Shown here in pieces: positions 1 through 8,191 of a stretch of DNA of 9,343 bases. The position numbers and the translations under genes are program-made. Source of the DNA: an uncultured Bacteroidota bacterium (GTDB taxonomy: Bacteria; Bacteroidota; Bacteroidia; Chitinophagales; Saprospiraceae); the NCBI GenBank assembly GCA_937876435.1, contig CALEIL010000372.1, forward strand, positions 1-9,343, in the 5' to 3' direction. The notes under the pieces are model-generated. The model was not told where the DNA came from. It searched no databases and saw nothing but the letters and a program-made list of their open reading frames with translations. How positions within the stretch are numbered: position 1 is the first letter of the stretch; the number at the start of each line of letters is the position of its first letter.

Positions 1-1230
1 TTTATCATGAAGCCGTTTATCACCTCCTCCGTGACCCCCTCTTTCAAATTTCACCTGTTCAACGGAATGGTCTTCAAAATTTTTGTGCACAATCACTGGT
101 GCCATGTCCAGAGCAGAGTCTCCACCCTGATCCATCTCTGCCGCGTGCAATTCTGACTGGCTCAGCGATTTGTTGTCAAAGTAAGGCACATCCTGCCATG
201 CTTCTATCCGGCCTTTTCTGCCATTAAACGCAATTTTGTACCCTTCATAGGGGGAATAAGTGGTCAATGAATAGTTGACTATGGCGTTGTTGGCGTATTT
301 AATCTGAGCGGACATTTTATCATAAATATTGATTTCAGGTCGGAAAAGACAATTGTCCCGGATGTATCCATCGTACTGTTCGTTGTTGACGTAAAGATCC
401 ATATCCCGTTTGCTCTTAGTGATATCGTAGAAGTAATTGCAATCATTCTTGTGATCACAGGAACGGCAGCTTTCACCCCGGAAAGGACCATTGCTTCCGT
501 AATGCTCCAGATCCCCATAGGCAAATACCTCTTCAGGATCCGAGTCCAACCACCAATTTAGCAAGTCAAAGTGGTGCGTCGCTTTGTGCACCCATAAGCT
601 TCCTCCGTATTGTCGCAGACCGTGCCATCGTCTGAAGTAACTGGCCCCATGATAATTGTTGAGATACCAATGAAAATCCACGGAGGTGATGTCTCCGATG
701 ACTCCCTCATGAAGGAGTTCTTTAATTTTGGTCACATAAGGACTCCACCTGTAATTGAACCCAACGATCAGGTTCTTTTTGGATCTTCTTTCAGCGTCCA
801 GTATAGCCTGACACTTGTTTTCATCCGTTGTCAGTGGTTTTTCGGTCAAAACATCACACCCGAAATCCAGTCCTTTGATAATAAATTCGTGATGCGTAGA
901 ATCCACGGTCGTCACGATAATCAAATCAGGATTCTGCTCGGTCAGCATCTTGTCAAAATCGGTGTATAATTCACATTGGACACCCATGTACTCCCTGGCG
1001 TATTCAAGCCGGCCAGGGTTGATATCAGACAATCCGACAAATTCTATGATTTCGGGGTATTGTTCTACCAATCGCTTTCCCCAGAAACTGGTTCCTCTTA
1101 CCCCGGTCCCCACCAAAACCACTTTCAGTCGTCGGTTGGTCAGCCCGAAAGCACTTCCGGGGACAGTAAACATGGTACCGGCAGCCAGCATACTCACAGC
1201 TCCCAGAAAAGATCTTCTATTCATATTCAT
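1..1230 (-). CDS. Gfo/Idh/MocA-family NAD(P)-dependent oxidoreductase, Tat-exported, 3' end outside window
   Basis: I translated this frame by hand: it is open from ATG at 1230 to the window edge (410 codons), so the C-terminus is missing. The protein starts MNMNRRSFLGAVSML, a twin-arginine (RRSFLG) signal followed by a short hydrophobic stretch, so export to the periplasm is expected. A Rossmann dinucleotide-binding motif follows (VLVGTGVRGTSFWG, about residues 38-51), then LSDINPGR (68-74) and the family's EKP motif (130-132), whose Lys is normally catalytic. The second domain holds VHKATHHFDLLNWW (214-227), the usual place of the substrate-site Lys/His/Asp residues. A Cys cluster CxxC-x5-C lies at 255-264. 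The last residues in the window include GGHGGGDKRLHD, typical near the end of the family's C-terminal domain. It starts 45 bp after the SusD stop, probably in the same operon. The substrate is unknown. Redox processing of an imported sugar or glycoside, or a GH109-like NAD-dependent glycosidase role, is inference. Confidence 0.93.
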   Translation of the reverse strand, partial: MNMNRRSFLGAVSMLAAGTMFTVPGSAFGLTNRRLKVVLVGTGVRGTSFWGKRLVEQYPEIIEFVGLSDINPGRLEYAREYMGVQCELYTDFDKMLTEQNPDLIIVTTVDSTHHEFIIKGLDFGCDVLTEKPLTTDENKCQAILDAERRSKKNLIVGFNYRWSPYVTKIKELLHEGVIGDITSVDFHWYLNNYHGASYFRRWHGLRQYGGSLWVHKATHHFDLLNWWLDSDPEEVFAYGDLEHYGSNGPFRGESCRSCDHKNDCNYFYDITKSKRDMDLYVNNEQYDGYIRDNCLFRPEINIYDKMSAQIKYANNAIVNYSLTTYSPYEGYKIAFNGRKGRIEAWQDVPYFDNKSLSQSELHAAEMDQGGDSALDMAPVIVHKNFEDHSVEQVKFERGGHGGGDKRLHDK

Positions 1231-1275
1231 TCTTAAAACTTTTTTATTTTACCACTCTTCATTTACAAATTCCTG

Positions 1276-3294
1276 CTAATATCCAACATTTTGCCAAAAT
1301 CCATCTCCAGGGGATGAACTAAGATTGGTCACCGCATCGATTTGGGCCTGGGGAATGGGACGTAACAAGTGATAATCTTTTACATTCGCTGCTGCCTGGG
1401 CATTGTAAGCCTGGACATGGTTGACCAGCATTTTTGTGCGTTTCAGGTCAAACCACCGCTGTTGTTCGCCACAAAGTTCGATCGCCCGTTCTTCCAAAAT
1501 GGTTTCCAGGGTCGCTTCACCTGATAACGTATTATCGGTTCCTGGTTTGGCCCGAACCTGACGCAATTCATTGATGGTGGCCATCGCCGAACTTCCATTT
1601 TCCGTATATAACTGACTCTCAGCCTTGATCAGATACATCTCAGCCAACCGGATAACGATGGCATCCCGAGATGAAATATCGTGCGTAGGGTATGCTGGGT
1701 CATACACGTTGTCCAAAAACTTTTTAATACCAGGAAATGAGCACCAACCTCCGATTTTGTAAGTATTGAAACGGTCATCTCCGTATACATCCGACACCGG
1801 TTTGGCAGCTTCAGTAGGCAAAGTTTCCGATAGATCAGTGGACGTATAAACCGGCACATCTCCACCGGTCATAAACTGGATCCGGTACCGGTCTTTGGCC
1901 CAGGCCTGCATGGCTTTTCCTTCGGGGGAATCTCCGTCCAGCCCGGAATAGAAAATAGCGGTGTCCTGGATCAGGGGATACAGCGTCGCGCTTCCCTCCA
2001 GACCGGGGGCGATGGTATAAGCATCCAGCAATGTAGCCTCGGTACGCTGATCAGTTGCCCTGTGCTCTTCCAGCAATTGCCACAAATACATAGAAGGAAG
2101 ATAGCGGGTAAATCCCCTGCTATAAGGTGAATACTTTTCTGCCACGTATACACTTTCTCCGGTTTTTCTATTGGTGACGTATTGAGTACTCTCAGAGGAT
2201 AAGGCTCGGACGAATATTTCTTTGCCATTGCCACCCAAATCGGAAGCCCCGTTGTTCCACAGTCCCACGAACTGGAGCAGCATGGCGCTTCCGCCCCGGC
2301 TGTATCCGGTCCGGGTAATCAATGAATTGTAGTCCAGTTTCCGGCCGGATTTATCGGTCTTATATCTTCTCGGAATACAATTGGCCGTGGAGGCTATGTC
2401 CGAAGAATAGGTAATTCCGAAAATAGCTTCCTGATTGTCGGAAACATTCTCATTGTTCATCGACCAGGTGTCTTCGTAATTCTCGTAAAAGGAAGCTATA
2501 CCACTTCCCATCACAGCCTGGGCTTCTTCCTGAGCCAGGGAATACAAGTTCTTACCTGCATAATTGGGATTGGTAGATATACTGGTTTCACCCAGCCAGG
2601 AAGCGGCGTAAAGCAATACCCGGGCTTTCAAGGCACGCGCCGCCCATAAATTGGCCCGACCTTCCTCCTTGGTGGTATATCCAGCATCCTCAAATGCCTG
2701 AATCGACAAGTCGAGATCGCTCAAAACATTGCTGTAAATTTCTTCTTCAGACAAACGGACCGGATCCGTGGATATCGTGGATACCGGTTCGCTGTTGTAC
2801 GGAATCGGACCCCAGATATTGACCATGTGAAAATAATAGAACGCACGGAGGAAATAAGCTTCTCCTGTAAACTGACTTTTGGCCGTCTCGTTGATGACTT
2901 CATTTTCCGCGATGTATTTCAATGCGTTGTTGCACACATCCGTAGCGGCGTAAAACATTTCCCAGTAATGATCCAGAGAAGCATTGTCGCTTGAGTTCCC
3001 ATCCAGACTGACCGGGGTGAGATTGTATGAATTCAACGATTTCTGCTTGTTGTCGTATCCATAGTAAAACAAATCGGTCCCCATTTCAGATAAACCCAGA
3101 CCAGCTTCTTTGCCATACCAGCCGCGCGCGAAGGAATAGCTTGAAGCGATCAGGCCTTCGATCCCCGTCTTGGTCTGGTAGGTCAAATCAGCCGTCTGTC
3201 CGGTTTTGTTGACTTCTTTCAAAAAATCTTTTTGGCAGGAAATCATATTTCCCACAACCAATATTAGTACCAAAGCGTATAATTTATTTTTCAT
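1276..3294 (-). CDS. SusD/RagB-family outer-membrane nutrient-binding lipoprotein
   Basis: This 672-residue protein is the surface lipoprotein that forms the lid and substrate-binding partner of the SusC channel. The N-terminus is a lipoprotein signal: a charged start (MKNK), a hydrophobic core and a lipobox-like MISC with the acylated Cys at residue 20, followed by QKDFL. The SusD signature GEAYFLRAFYYFHMVNIWGP sits at about 144-163. The C-terminal SusD_RagB part contains IRLAEMYLIKAESQLY, INELRQVRA and LEERAIELCGEQQRWFDLKR, the usual helical core. The end, DGFWQNVGY, resembles family C-termini. It is somewhat longer than many SusD proteins (roughly 500-600). The start lies 21 bp after the SusC stop, consistent with co-transcription; the stop is TAG. 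Ligand identity cannot be read from the sequence, because binding residues vary widely in this family. Confidence 0.96.
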   Translation of the reverse strand: MKNKLYALVLILVVGNMISCQKDFLKEVNKTGQTADLTYQTKTGIEGLIASSYSFARGWYGKEAGLGLSEMGTDLFYYGYDNKQKSLNSYNLTPVSLDGNSSDNASLDHYWEMFYAATDVCNNALKYIAENEVINETAKSQFTGEAYFLRAFYYFHMVNIWGPIPYNSEPVSTISTDPVRLSEEEIYSNVLSDLDLSIQAFEDAGYTTKEEGRANLWAARALKARVLLYAASWLGETSISTNPNYAGKNLYSLAQEEAQAVMGSGIASFYENYEDTWSMNNENVSDNQEAIFGITYSSDIASTANCIPRRYKTDKSGRKLDYNSLITRTGYSRGGSAMLLQFVGLWNNGASDLGGNGKEIFVRALSSESTQYVTNRKTGESVYVAEKYSPYSRGFTRYLPSMYLWQLLEEHRATDQRTEATLLDAYTIAPGLEGSATLYPLIQDTAIFYSGLDGDSPEGKAMQAWAKDRYRIQFMTGGDVPVYTSTDLSETLPTEAAKPVSDVYGDDRFNTYKIGGWCSFPGIKKFLDNVYDPAYPTHDISSRDAIVIRLAEMYLIKAESQLYTENGSSAMATINELRQVRAKPGTDNTLSGEATLETILEERAIELCGEQQRWFDLKRTKMLVNHVQAYNAQAAANVKDYHLLRPIPQAQIDAVTNLSSSPGDGFWQNVGY

Positions 3295-3315
3295 TTTGAT
3301 GGTTCTTTTATTCGT

Positions 3316-6300
3316 TTAAAATTCAATGTTGACTCCAAAAACCAGTTGTTTAGCCAAGGGGAAGTTGATGGAGCCCCCTCTCTCGGGATCATAATTGTCG
3401 ATTTTGCTAAATGTGAGATAGTTCTTTAAGGAACCGAACAATTTCAACGATCCCAGACCCACTCGACCAATCATTTCCCGCGGTAGATTATACCCCAGAG
3501 TAATGTCTTTAATTTTCACGTAATCAGCTTTTTCATACCTCAGAGCCCCTCCGTAGTTGGTGTGAGGAGAACTCACAGAACCAGGATTAGGAAATTTAGC
3601 ATCCAGGTTGTTTACGGTCCAGTAATCCAGATCTCCCCAGTTGGCTGATTCAAAATTCAATTGGGTATTCAGACCGTAGGAAATGTATCCCCCGGTACGG
3701 GCAAACACAAGAACCGATAACGAGAAGTCTCTGTAACCAATGGTATTGCTCATTCCAAGAATGTGCTTAGGGCTTCGGCCATAAATTATTTTATCATCAT
3801 CGTCCAGAGTTCCATCCCGATTTTTATCCGCCACCTTGATGGTCCCCGGTGTGCCGTAGCTGGAAATATAATTGGCGGTTACTCCCCCATTGCTCGCTTC
3901 GAGATCTGACACATACTTTTCAAATTCTCCGACGCCCCAATTTCCCTGAGCTTCATAATCGTAGAATGTGCTCACGGGTTGCCCCACGATATAAGCCACA
4001 TTGCCGTTGATATCTTTTTCCAGACCGTCGTATAATTTATACACTTCATCGTTGTAGGTCGAATAACTCCAGTTGATATCCCAGTTAAAATCCCGTGACC
4101 GGACGACAGAAGTACCCAGAGCGATTTCAAGACCCTTGCCTTTGGTTTCTCCTATATTGGAAATGACGGTGGGAAAGACGGAAGAGCCCGGAACGGACCG
4201 GTACAGCAACAAGTCGGAGGTGTGACTGATAAAGTAATCAATACTACCATACACCCGGCTATTCCAGATACCAAAATCGACCCCAAAGTTGAGCGCATTG
4301 GTGGTTTCCCATTTCAAATCCTGGTTCCCCAGTTGGTCTGGTATGTTTCCAGCCACATCCTTGTTCCCCAGAAAATAATAAATGGGGTAAGAGCTCAATG
4401 CCTGCAGAGTTTCATAAGGTCCGATGGCTGCATTACCGGAAATCCCCCAACTGGCGCGTAATTTCATATTGTCCAGCCACGGCGTAGTGGATAAGAAGGA
4501 TTCTTCGCTGAGGCGCCATGCCACCGCTGCTGAGGGAAAGTACCCCCATTTATTTCCTTCTGCCAGGGTAGAGGATCCATCCGCCCGAATGGACGCTGTC
4601 AACAAGTACTTGTCCCTGAAAATGTAGTTCAAACGGCTGAAATAGGATAAAATCCCCTGCTGGATATAATTAGTTCTGGTCGTCGGCGTATTGATTTTGG
4701 ACAAATCGTAGAATGAACTTTGGTAATAATGTTCTGCCCCGGCATCGCCAAAAGTGGAGGTGTTTTCCCGGACGCTCTGGTTCATACTATGCCCCAACAG
4801 GAATGTCAGATCGTGGGCAGTATTTCCAAACTGAGCGTCGTAGGTCAGCGTATTTTCCCAGGTATACCGGGTAAATTCATCCCGGGTGGAAGAAATATTG
4901 GAAGTGCCCGGTGACTGGTGTCGAGCTACACTTTTAAAATCCTGGTATAATCCATCCCTAAGATTGGATCGATCGATAGCAAATGTCGATTTGAATACCA
5001 GATCCTCCAGTGGTTTGATTTCTACGTATCCATTTGAAAACACCCGCGTACTCTGGATATTATGTTGATGATTGCCCGGGATTTCGTCCATCAATGGGTT
5101 TACATGCGCCGCATATCTCGGATTTGGATTTTCATTGATTTCCCCGTCTGTCAGATACGGCCGCGTGATGGTGGTCATTTTCAGCGATTGCCCGAACACA
5201 CTCGAACTACGCGAATCGTGACTTTTGTAGGTTAACAGCGCGTTGAGGCCCACTTTGAAAAAATCATTTACCTGATGATCCACCACCGTTTTGACGTTGT
5301 ACCTATCCAGGGCATCATTTTTCATGAGACCCTCTTCGTACATCGTTCCCAGCGACAAACTGAAATTGGTTTTCTCATTGCCTCCAGACGCCGACAATTC
5401 ATAATTCTGGGTCAATCCGTTCTGAAGGATGATATCCAGCCAGTCGGTATACGACCCGTTGTTGTAAATTTCGCGTTCTGAAGTACCATCATCGAGGCTT
5501 TCAGTCAGAATATCGTCGATGGTCAAATTGCTTCCGCCCCAGTTTCCGGAGGCTGCATCGGCCTGATAGTTGGATTTGTCAATTAACCGCTGTACCTCTT
5601 TGGTACCGTACATGACACCGGGAATATTGGTCGGAGAATTGGAGGAAACGAAGGCATTGAGGTTGATCTTTGTCTTTCCCGGGGTGCCCCGTTTGGTCGT
5701 AATAATGATGACTCCGTTCGCTCCCTTGGTTCCATAAATAGCGGTGGAGGAAGCATCCTTGAGGATATCCATGGATTCTATATCGGAGGGATTGATATCG
5801 AGTGTGGAGCCATATTCGATCCCATCGACCAATATCAAGGGGCTGTTGGATGCGGATATCGAGCGATTGCCGCGCAGATTGAGGCTGATTCCAGAACCCG
5901 CCTGCCCGTCAGATTGCTGAATATCAAGTCCGGGCACTTTGGCTTGCATGGCCTGCATGGCATTACTGGACGAGGTTCTCGCAATGTCTTCCGCGCTAAC
6001 CGACGAAACAGAGCCCGTCAAATCTCTTCTACGCTGAGTACCATATCCTATGACGACCACCTCGTCGAGCAATTGCGAATCCGAAACCAGCGTAATGGAT
6101 AGGTTGGGGTTACCATTTACGGGCACTTCCTGAGTCTGATATCCGATATAGGAAATCAACAGGACGGCATTTTCATCGAGATCATTCAATTCAAACCGGC
6201 CCTCAAAATCGGTCGCCGTTCCCTGATTGGTCCCCACTACCAGAACGTTGACACCGATCAGTGGTTCACCGTTTTGGTCGGTGACGGTTCCGGTGGTGTT

Positions 6301-6780
6301 GAAAACCACTCGTTTATTGTACAACGCAACAGCAGAAAGCGTACGGATCGGTTCCAATGCATTGGTGACCTGTCTTCTCTGACTGATTTCTTTTTCCTTG
6401 ACCAGACCCTGCATATGACCGATCATGTTTTTCAGAGATTCTATACCCTGTACATTATTCTGAAAAACCACCACGTAGCGTTCATCGTAGATGCGGTATC
6501 CGAGATCCGTATTCCTGAGAACATAAGAGAGTGCCTCATCCAAAGACTGGTGTTGATCTTCCAGATATTCCACCTCTATATTGGAGGCGATGGACCGGTC
6601 GTAATTAAAATAAGCATTGTACTTCTCCCCGATCCTGTGAAATGCTTCTTCCAGATCGATTTTGTCCAATGCGGGGAGGGCGTGTGAATGAACCGGAAGC
6701 GCAATAGACAGCGTCAAAATCAACCAACACAATAACAGTATGGTCTTTTGACTTTTCCTGGTAAATATTTGTACCTTCAT
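3316..6780 (-). CDS. SusC/RagA-family TonB-dependent outer-membrane transporter with N-terminal STN signalling domain
   Basis: This 1154-residue outer-membrane transporter imports ligand with TonB energy. Order of parts: signal peptide (about 1-34, hydrophobic core ILLLCWLILTLSIALPV); STN domain (about 38-107, LEEAFHRIGEKYNAYFNYD through ERYVVVFQ); an unusually long charged linker (about 108-160); a carboxypeptidase-regulatory-like beta domain (about 161-232, GTVTDQNGEPLIGVNVLV to YIGYQTQEVPV); a TonB-box region (EVVVIGYGTQRRRDLTG, 240-256); the plug with the SusC signature (SPLILVDG at 313-320, DIESMDILKDASSTAIYG at 333-350, ANGVIIITTKRG at 354-365); then a long beta-barrel ending in the aromatic residue of GVNIEF, as outer-membrane proteins do. 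The STN domain is the part that contacts FecR-type anti-sigma proteins, matching the adjacent fecR and sigma genes. It lies 111 bp after fecR and 21 bp before susD. The substrate is unknown. Confidence 0.97.
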   Translation of the reverse strand: MKVQIFTRKSQKTILLLCWLILTLSIALPVHSHALPALDKIDLEEAFHRIGEKYNAYFNYDRSIASNIEVEYLEDQHQSLDEALSYVLRNTDLGYRIYDERYVVVFQNNVQGIESLKNMIGHMQGLVKEKEISQRRQVTNALEPIRTLSAVALYNKRVVFNTTGTVTDQNGEPLIGVNVLVVGTNQGTATDFEGRFELNDLDENAVLLISYIGYQTQEVPVNGNPNLSITLVSDSQLLDEVVVIGYGTQRRRDLTGSVSSVSAEDIARTSSSNAMQAMQAKVPGLDIQQSDGQAGSGISLNLRGNRSISASNSPLILVDGIEYGSTLDINPSDIESMDILKDASSTAIYGTKGANGVIIITTKRGTPGKTKINLNAFVSSNSPTNIPGVMYGTKEVQRLIDKSNYQADAASGNWGGSNLTIDDILTESLDDGTSEREIYNNGSYTDWLDIILQNGLTQNYELSASGGNEKTNFSLSLGTMYEEGLMKNDALDRYNVKTVVDHQVNDFFKVGLNALLTYKSHDSRSSSVFGQSLKMTTITRPYLTDGEINENPNPRYAAHVNPLMDEIPGNHQHNIQSTRVFSNGYVEIKPLEDLVFKSTFAIDRSNLRDGLYQDFKSVARHQSPGTSNISSTRDEFTRYTWENTLTYDAQFGNTAHDLTFLLGHSMNQSVRENTSTFGDAGAEHYYQSSFYDLSKINTPTTRTNYIQQGILSYFSRLNYIFRDKYLLTASIRADGSSTLAEGNKWGYFPSAAVAWRLSEESFLSTTPWLDNMKLRASWGISGNAAIGPYETLQALSSYPIYYFLGNKDVAGNIPDQLGNQDLKWETTNALNFGVDFGIWNSRVYGSIDYFISHTSDLLLYRSVPGSSVFPTVISNIGETKGKGLEIALGTSVVRSRDFNWDINWSYSTYNDEVYKLYDGLEKDINGNVAYIVGQPVSTFYDYEAQGNWGVGEFEKYVSDLEASNGGVTANYISSYGTPGTIKVADKNRDGTLDDDDKIIYGRSPKHILGMSNTIGYRDFSLSVLVFARTGGYISYGLNTQLNFESANWGDLDYWTVNNLDAKFPNPGSVSSPHTNYGGALRYEKADYVKIKDITLGYNLPREMIGRVGLGSLKLFGSLKNYLTFSKIDNYDPERGGSINFPLAKQLVFGVNIEF

Positions 6781-6891
6781 TTTTTGATTAGCCTTTAACG
6801 TTAATTAATTATTGATGAGGAGAGAGAATTGGACTGTGCGACCTGAACAAATAGTTCTGCCAAACCATTTGTGTGGGGAATAAGCTTATGT
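6781..6891 (-). promoter_or_regulatory. fecR-susC intergenic leader with small palindromes
   Basis: This 111-bp gap holds a 10-bp perfect palindrome ATAAGCTTAT (6880-6889), three bases after the fecR stop codon, and a second, TTAACGTTAA (6795-6804), running into TTAATTAA (6801-6808), 15-30 nt before the susC start. I found no TTTG/TAnnTTTG pair with correct spacing. The gap is long enough for a separate susC promoter, for example an ECF-sigma promoter, but none can be named. AT-rich palindromes of this size may be chance. Confidence 0.35.
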
Positions 6892-8016
6892 CTAGTTCTC
6901 TTCCTTTCTTTGTATCCTAACCTGATTTTCATCCATCTCCGTAATCTCAATATTCAGCATCCATTCCATCATATCGGTGACCGTATCCCAATCCTTGTAA
7001 GGAACTCCGACGTTGACTCTTTTTTCCAGGAGATCTTCATCGATCACCTCAAAACTCTTTCCGTATATATCTTCGAGGTTATCAAGCATGACCCGGAATT
7101 CCACGTCCTGATAGGACAAGGTTCCATCCTTCCATTCCATCAGGGGTTCGATTTTCACCATCGTCTTTTGGAGGAGTTCTCCCCCAGCCGATGAATAACT
7201 GATCCATTCACCGGGCAGCATTTTGACGATTCGGGGTTCGTCATCATTTCGTTCCGCCATTTTTCCAGTCCTGGTAAGATCTGTGGACATCTCCGGTGCA
7301 TCTTTTCCTTCTTTTCCTGGTGTCAGGGCACTCGTACGCAACGACAACTCCACTTCCCCTTCTTCCAGAAACACTTCTGTTTTACCCCGTCGTTGGATGG
7401 CATTGAATGAGGTTCCTAGGACCCGAATGGTTAGGTCAGAGGTGTTGACTTCAAAGGGAAGAGCTTCGGATTTCCCTTGGGCCGCCTGTTCAGAGGTACT
7501 TTTTCCCGCATCGATATGGGCCACTTCAAAATAAGCCTCACCTTCCAGTTCCACCTTGCGGATTCCATCATTTTCCCAGTCATTGTTCCACAACAGCCTG
7601 GAATTGGCGTTGAGATTGATCCGGGTGCCGTCATCCAGCACAAACTCGATATTTTCTCCATTCCCGGTTTCGTAAAGCATAAAGTCTTCGCCTTGCGTCC
7701 ACCACTGGAACAGGAAAAACACCCCTGATAATACGGCAGCTGCAGCGGACCAACGCCAGACGAGTTGTCGGATCCTTCCGGACCGGGCCTGGTTTTGCTG
7801 AGATTCGATATTCAACAGTTCTTCCCAGCTCAACTCCCTGTATACTTCTTTTTCTCCGGACTCCAGCCATACCTCCTGTCAGAGATCGTCCATTTCATCC
7901 GCCCCATTGGTCATCCTGATATAATCGATCAGTTCAGATCTTTCCTGCGGGGTACAGGAACGTTTCAGATATTTTCTGATCAGGGCTTTTAGTTCATTTT
8001 TTTGGTTTGTACTCAC
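6892..8016 (-). pseudogene. FecR-family anti-sigma factor interrupted by one in-frame TGA
   Basis: Read from GTG at 8016 (TAA is in frame 12 bp upstream and no other start lies between), the frame gives 45 codons, a TGA at 7881-7879, then stays open to TAG at 6892; without the TGA it would encode 374 residues, a normal FecR length. Before the stop: MSTNQKNELKALIRKYLKRS and later PQERSELIDYI, typical of the cytoplasmic sigma-binding domain. After it: QEVWLESGEKEVYRELSWEELL completes that domain. Then come one membrane span (WSAAAAVLSGVFFLFQWW), the periplasmic FecR domain (ENIEFVLDDGTRINLNANS, VELEGEAYFEVAH, IRVLGTSFNA) and a C-terminal DUF4974-like part (LSYQDVEFRVMLDNLEDIYGK). A Lys/Glu/Thr-rich insert lies between the last two. 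An intact ORF could start at TTG 7833 but would lack most of the sigma-binding domain. Only the one nonsense codon argues for a pseudogene, so a sequencing error, recent mutation, readthrough or restart all remain possible. Confidence 0.85.
7879..7881 (-). other. In-frame TGA in the fecR sigma-binding domain, followed by an SD-like AGGAGG
   Basis: The TGA is codon 46 of the fecR frame, between MDDL and QEVW. Both flanking segments are in the same frame (8016 to 7833 is 61 codons), so this is a substitution and not a frameshift. A single base change from TTA or TTG (Leu), TGG (Trp), CGA (Arg) or similar would produce it. Four nucleotides further, CAGGAGGT (7878-7871) gives a near-perfect Shine-Dalgarno sequence; the ATG immediately after it (7870) is out of frame and too close. 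Confidence 0.8.
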
Positions 8017-8055
8017 TATATAGGATTAATCTGGTCTAAAATTTGGTGAATTGCT

Positions 8056-8076
8056 ACGGAAGGAAATGCCCTCCGT
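8056..8076. repeat. Imperfect inverted repeat in the divergent promoter region
   Basis: The arms are ACGGAAGG (8056-8063) and CCCTCCGT (8069-8076), with a 5-base spacer AAATG. Seven of eight positions pair, with one A/C mismatch. It lies 40 bp from the fecR start and could be an operator, or a hairpin in the fecR leader. It is not followed by a T-run, so it does not look like a terminator. Confidence 0.45.
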
Positions 8077-8081
8077 AAATC

Positions 8082-8098
8082 CGTCAAAATATATGACG
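8082..8098. repeat. Perfect inverted repeat CGTCA-N7-TGACG
   Basis: CGTCA at 8082-8086 and TGACG at 8094-8098 flank an AT-only spacer (AAATATA). The 17-bp dyad is the size of a site for a dimeric regulator. It lies 38 bp upstream of the TTTG element of the sigma promoter and 65 bp from the fecR start. A chance match of five base pairs in this much sequence is possible. Confidence 0.4.
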
Positions 8099-8136
8099 AC
8101 CAGAAAAAGCCACCATACCAGTCCAAAACCAGATAA

Positions 8137-8166
8137 TTTGATTTTAAAAACATTTTATTATATTTG
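8137..8166 (+). promoter_or_regulatory. Bacteroidota-type promoter for the ECF sigma gene
   Basis: A -33 element TTTG (8137-8140) and a -7 element TATATTTG (8159-8166) are separated by 18 bp. The second matches the Bacteroidota consensus TAnnTTTG exactly, and the spacing is one short of the usual 19-21. Transcription would begin near 8173, giving a leader of about 20 nt before ATG 8192. This supports that start and argues against the upstream in-frame TTG at 8051. Confidence 0.7.
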
Positions 8167-8191
8167 TTCGAATGGGCTAATCAATTCTCCG

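Larger units (their letters stand above)
8017..8191. promoter_or_regulatory. Divergent intergenic region between fecR and the ECF sigma gene
   Basis: This 175-bp AT-rich stretch separates two divergent genes and must hold promoters for both. The plus-strand promoter is recognisable (8137-8166). No good TTTG/TAnnTTTG pair was found for the fecR direction; the closest is TATATTTTG, read on the minus strand around 8085-8094, which does not match exactly. Two inverted repeats lie inside it (8056-8076 and 8082-8098). An ECF-type promoter for the transporter operon could lie here, but I cannot identify one by sequence. Confidence 0.6.

Noticed and set aside
1231..1275. Terminator or promoter between susD and the oxidoreductase gene
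   Set aside because: The 45-bp gap is AT-rich but has no stem-loop and no TTTG/TAnnTTTG pair, so co-transcription is simpler.
950..1279. Plus-strand ORFs over the oxidoreductase gene
   Set aside because: They are shadows: the minus frame is a continuous, clearly recognisable Gfo/Idh/MocA protein.
6274..6687. 137-codon plus-strand ORF opposite the susC N-terminus
   Set aside because: It lies entirely within the STN and linker coding region on the other strand and shows no domain of its own.
7631..7870. 79-codon ORF from ATG 7870 after AGGAGGT
   Set aside because: It is out of frame with fecR, the spacing to AGGAGG is about one base, and its Arg-rich translation looks like a shadow of fecR.
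6892..8016. UGA recoded as an amino acid across the genome
   Set aside because: Only one in-frame TGA occurs in nearly 3,000 codons of the intact genes, and Trp is encoded by TGG. No intact gene here ends in TGA, but five stop codons are too few to mean anything.
8051..8191. N-terminal extension of the sigma factor from TTG 8051
   Set aside because: It would add 47 residues unlike any sigma region 2 and would place the start upstream of a good promoter; ATG 8192 fits family length and leader.
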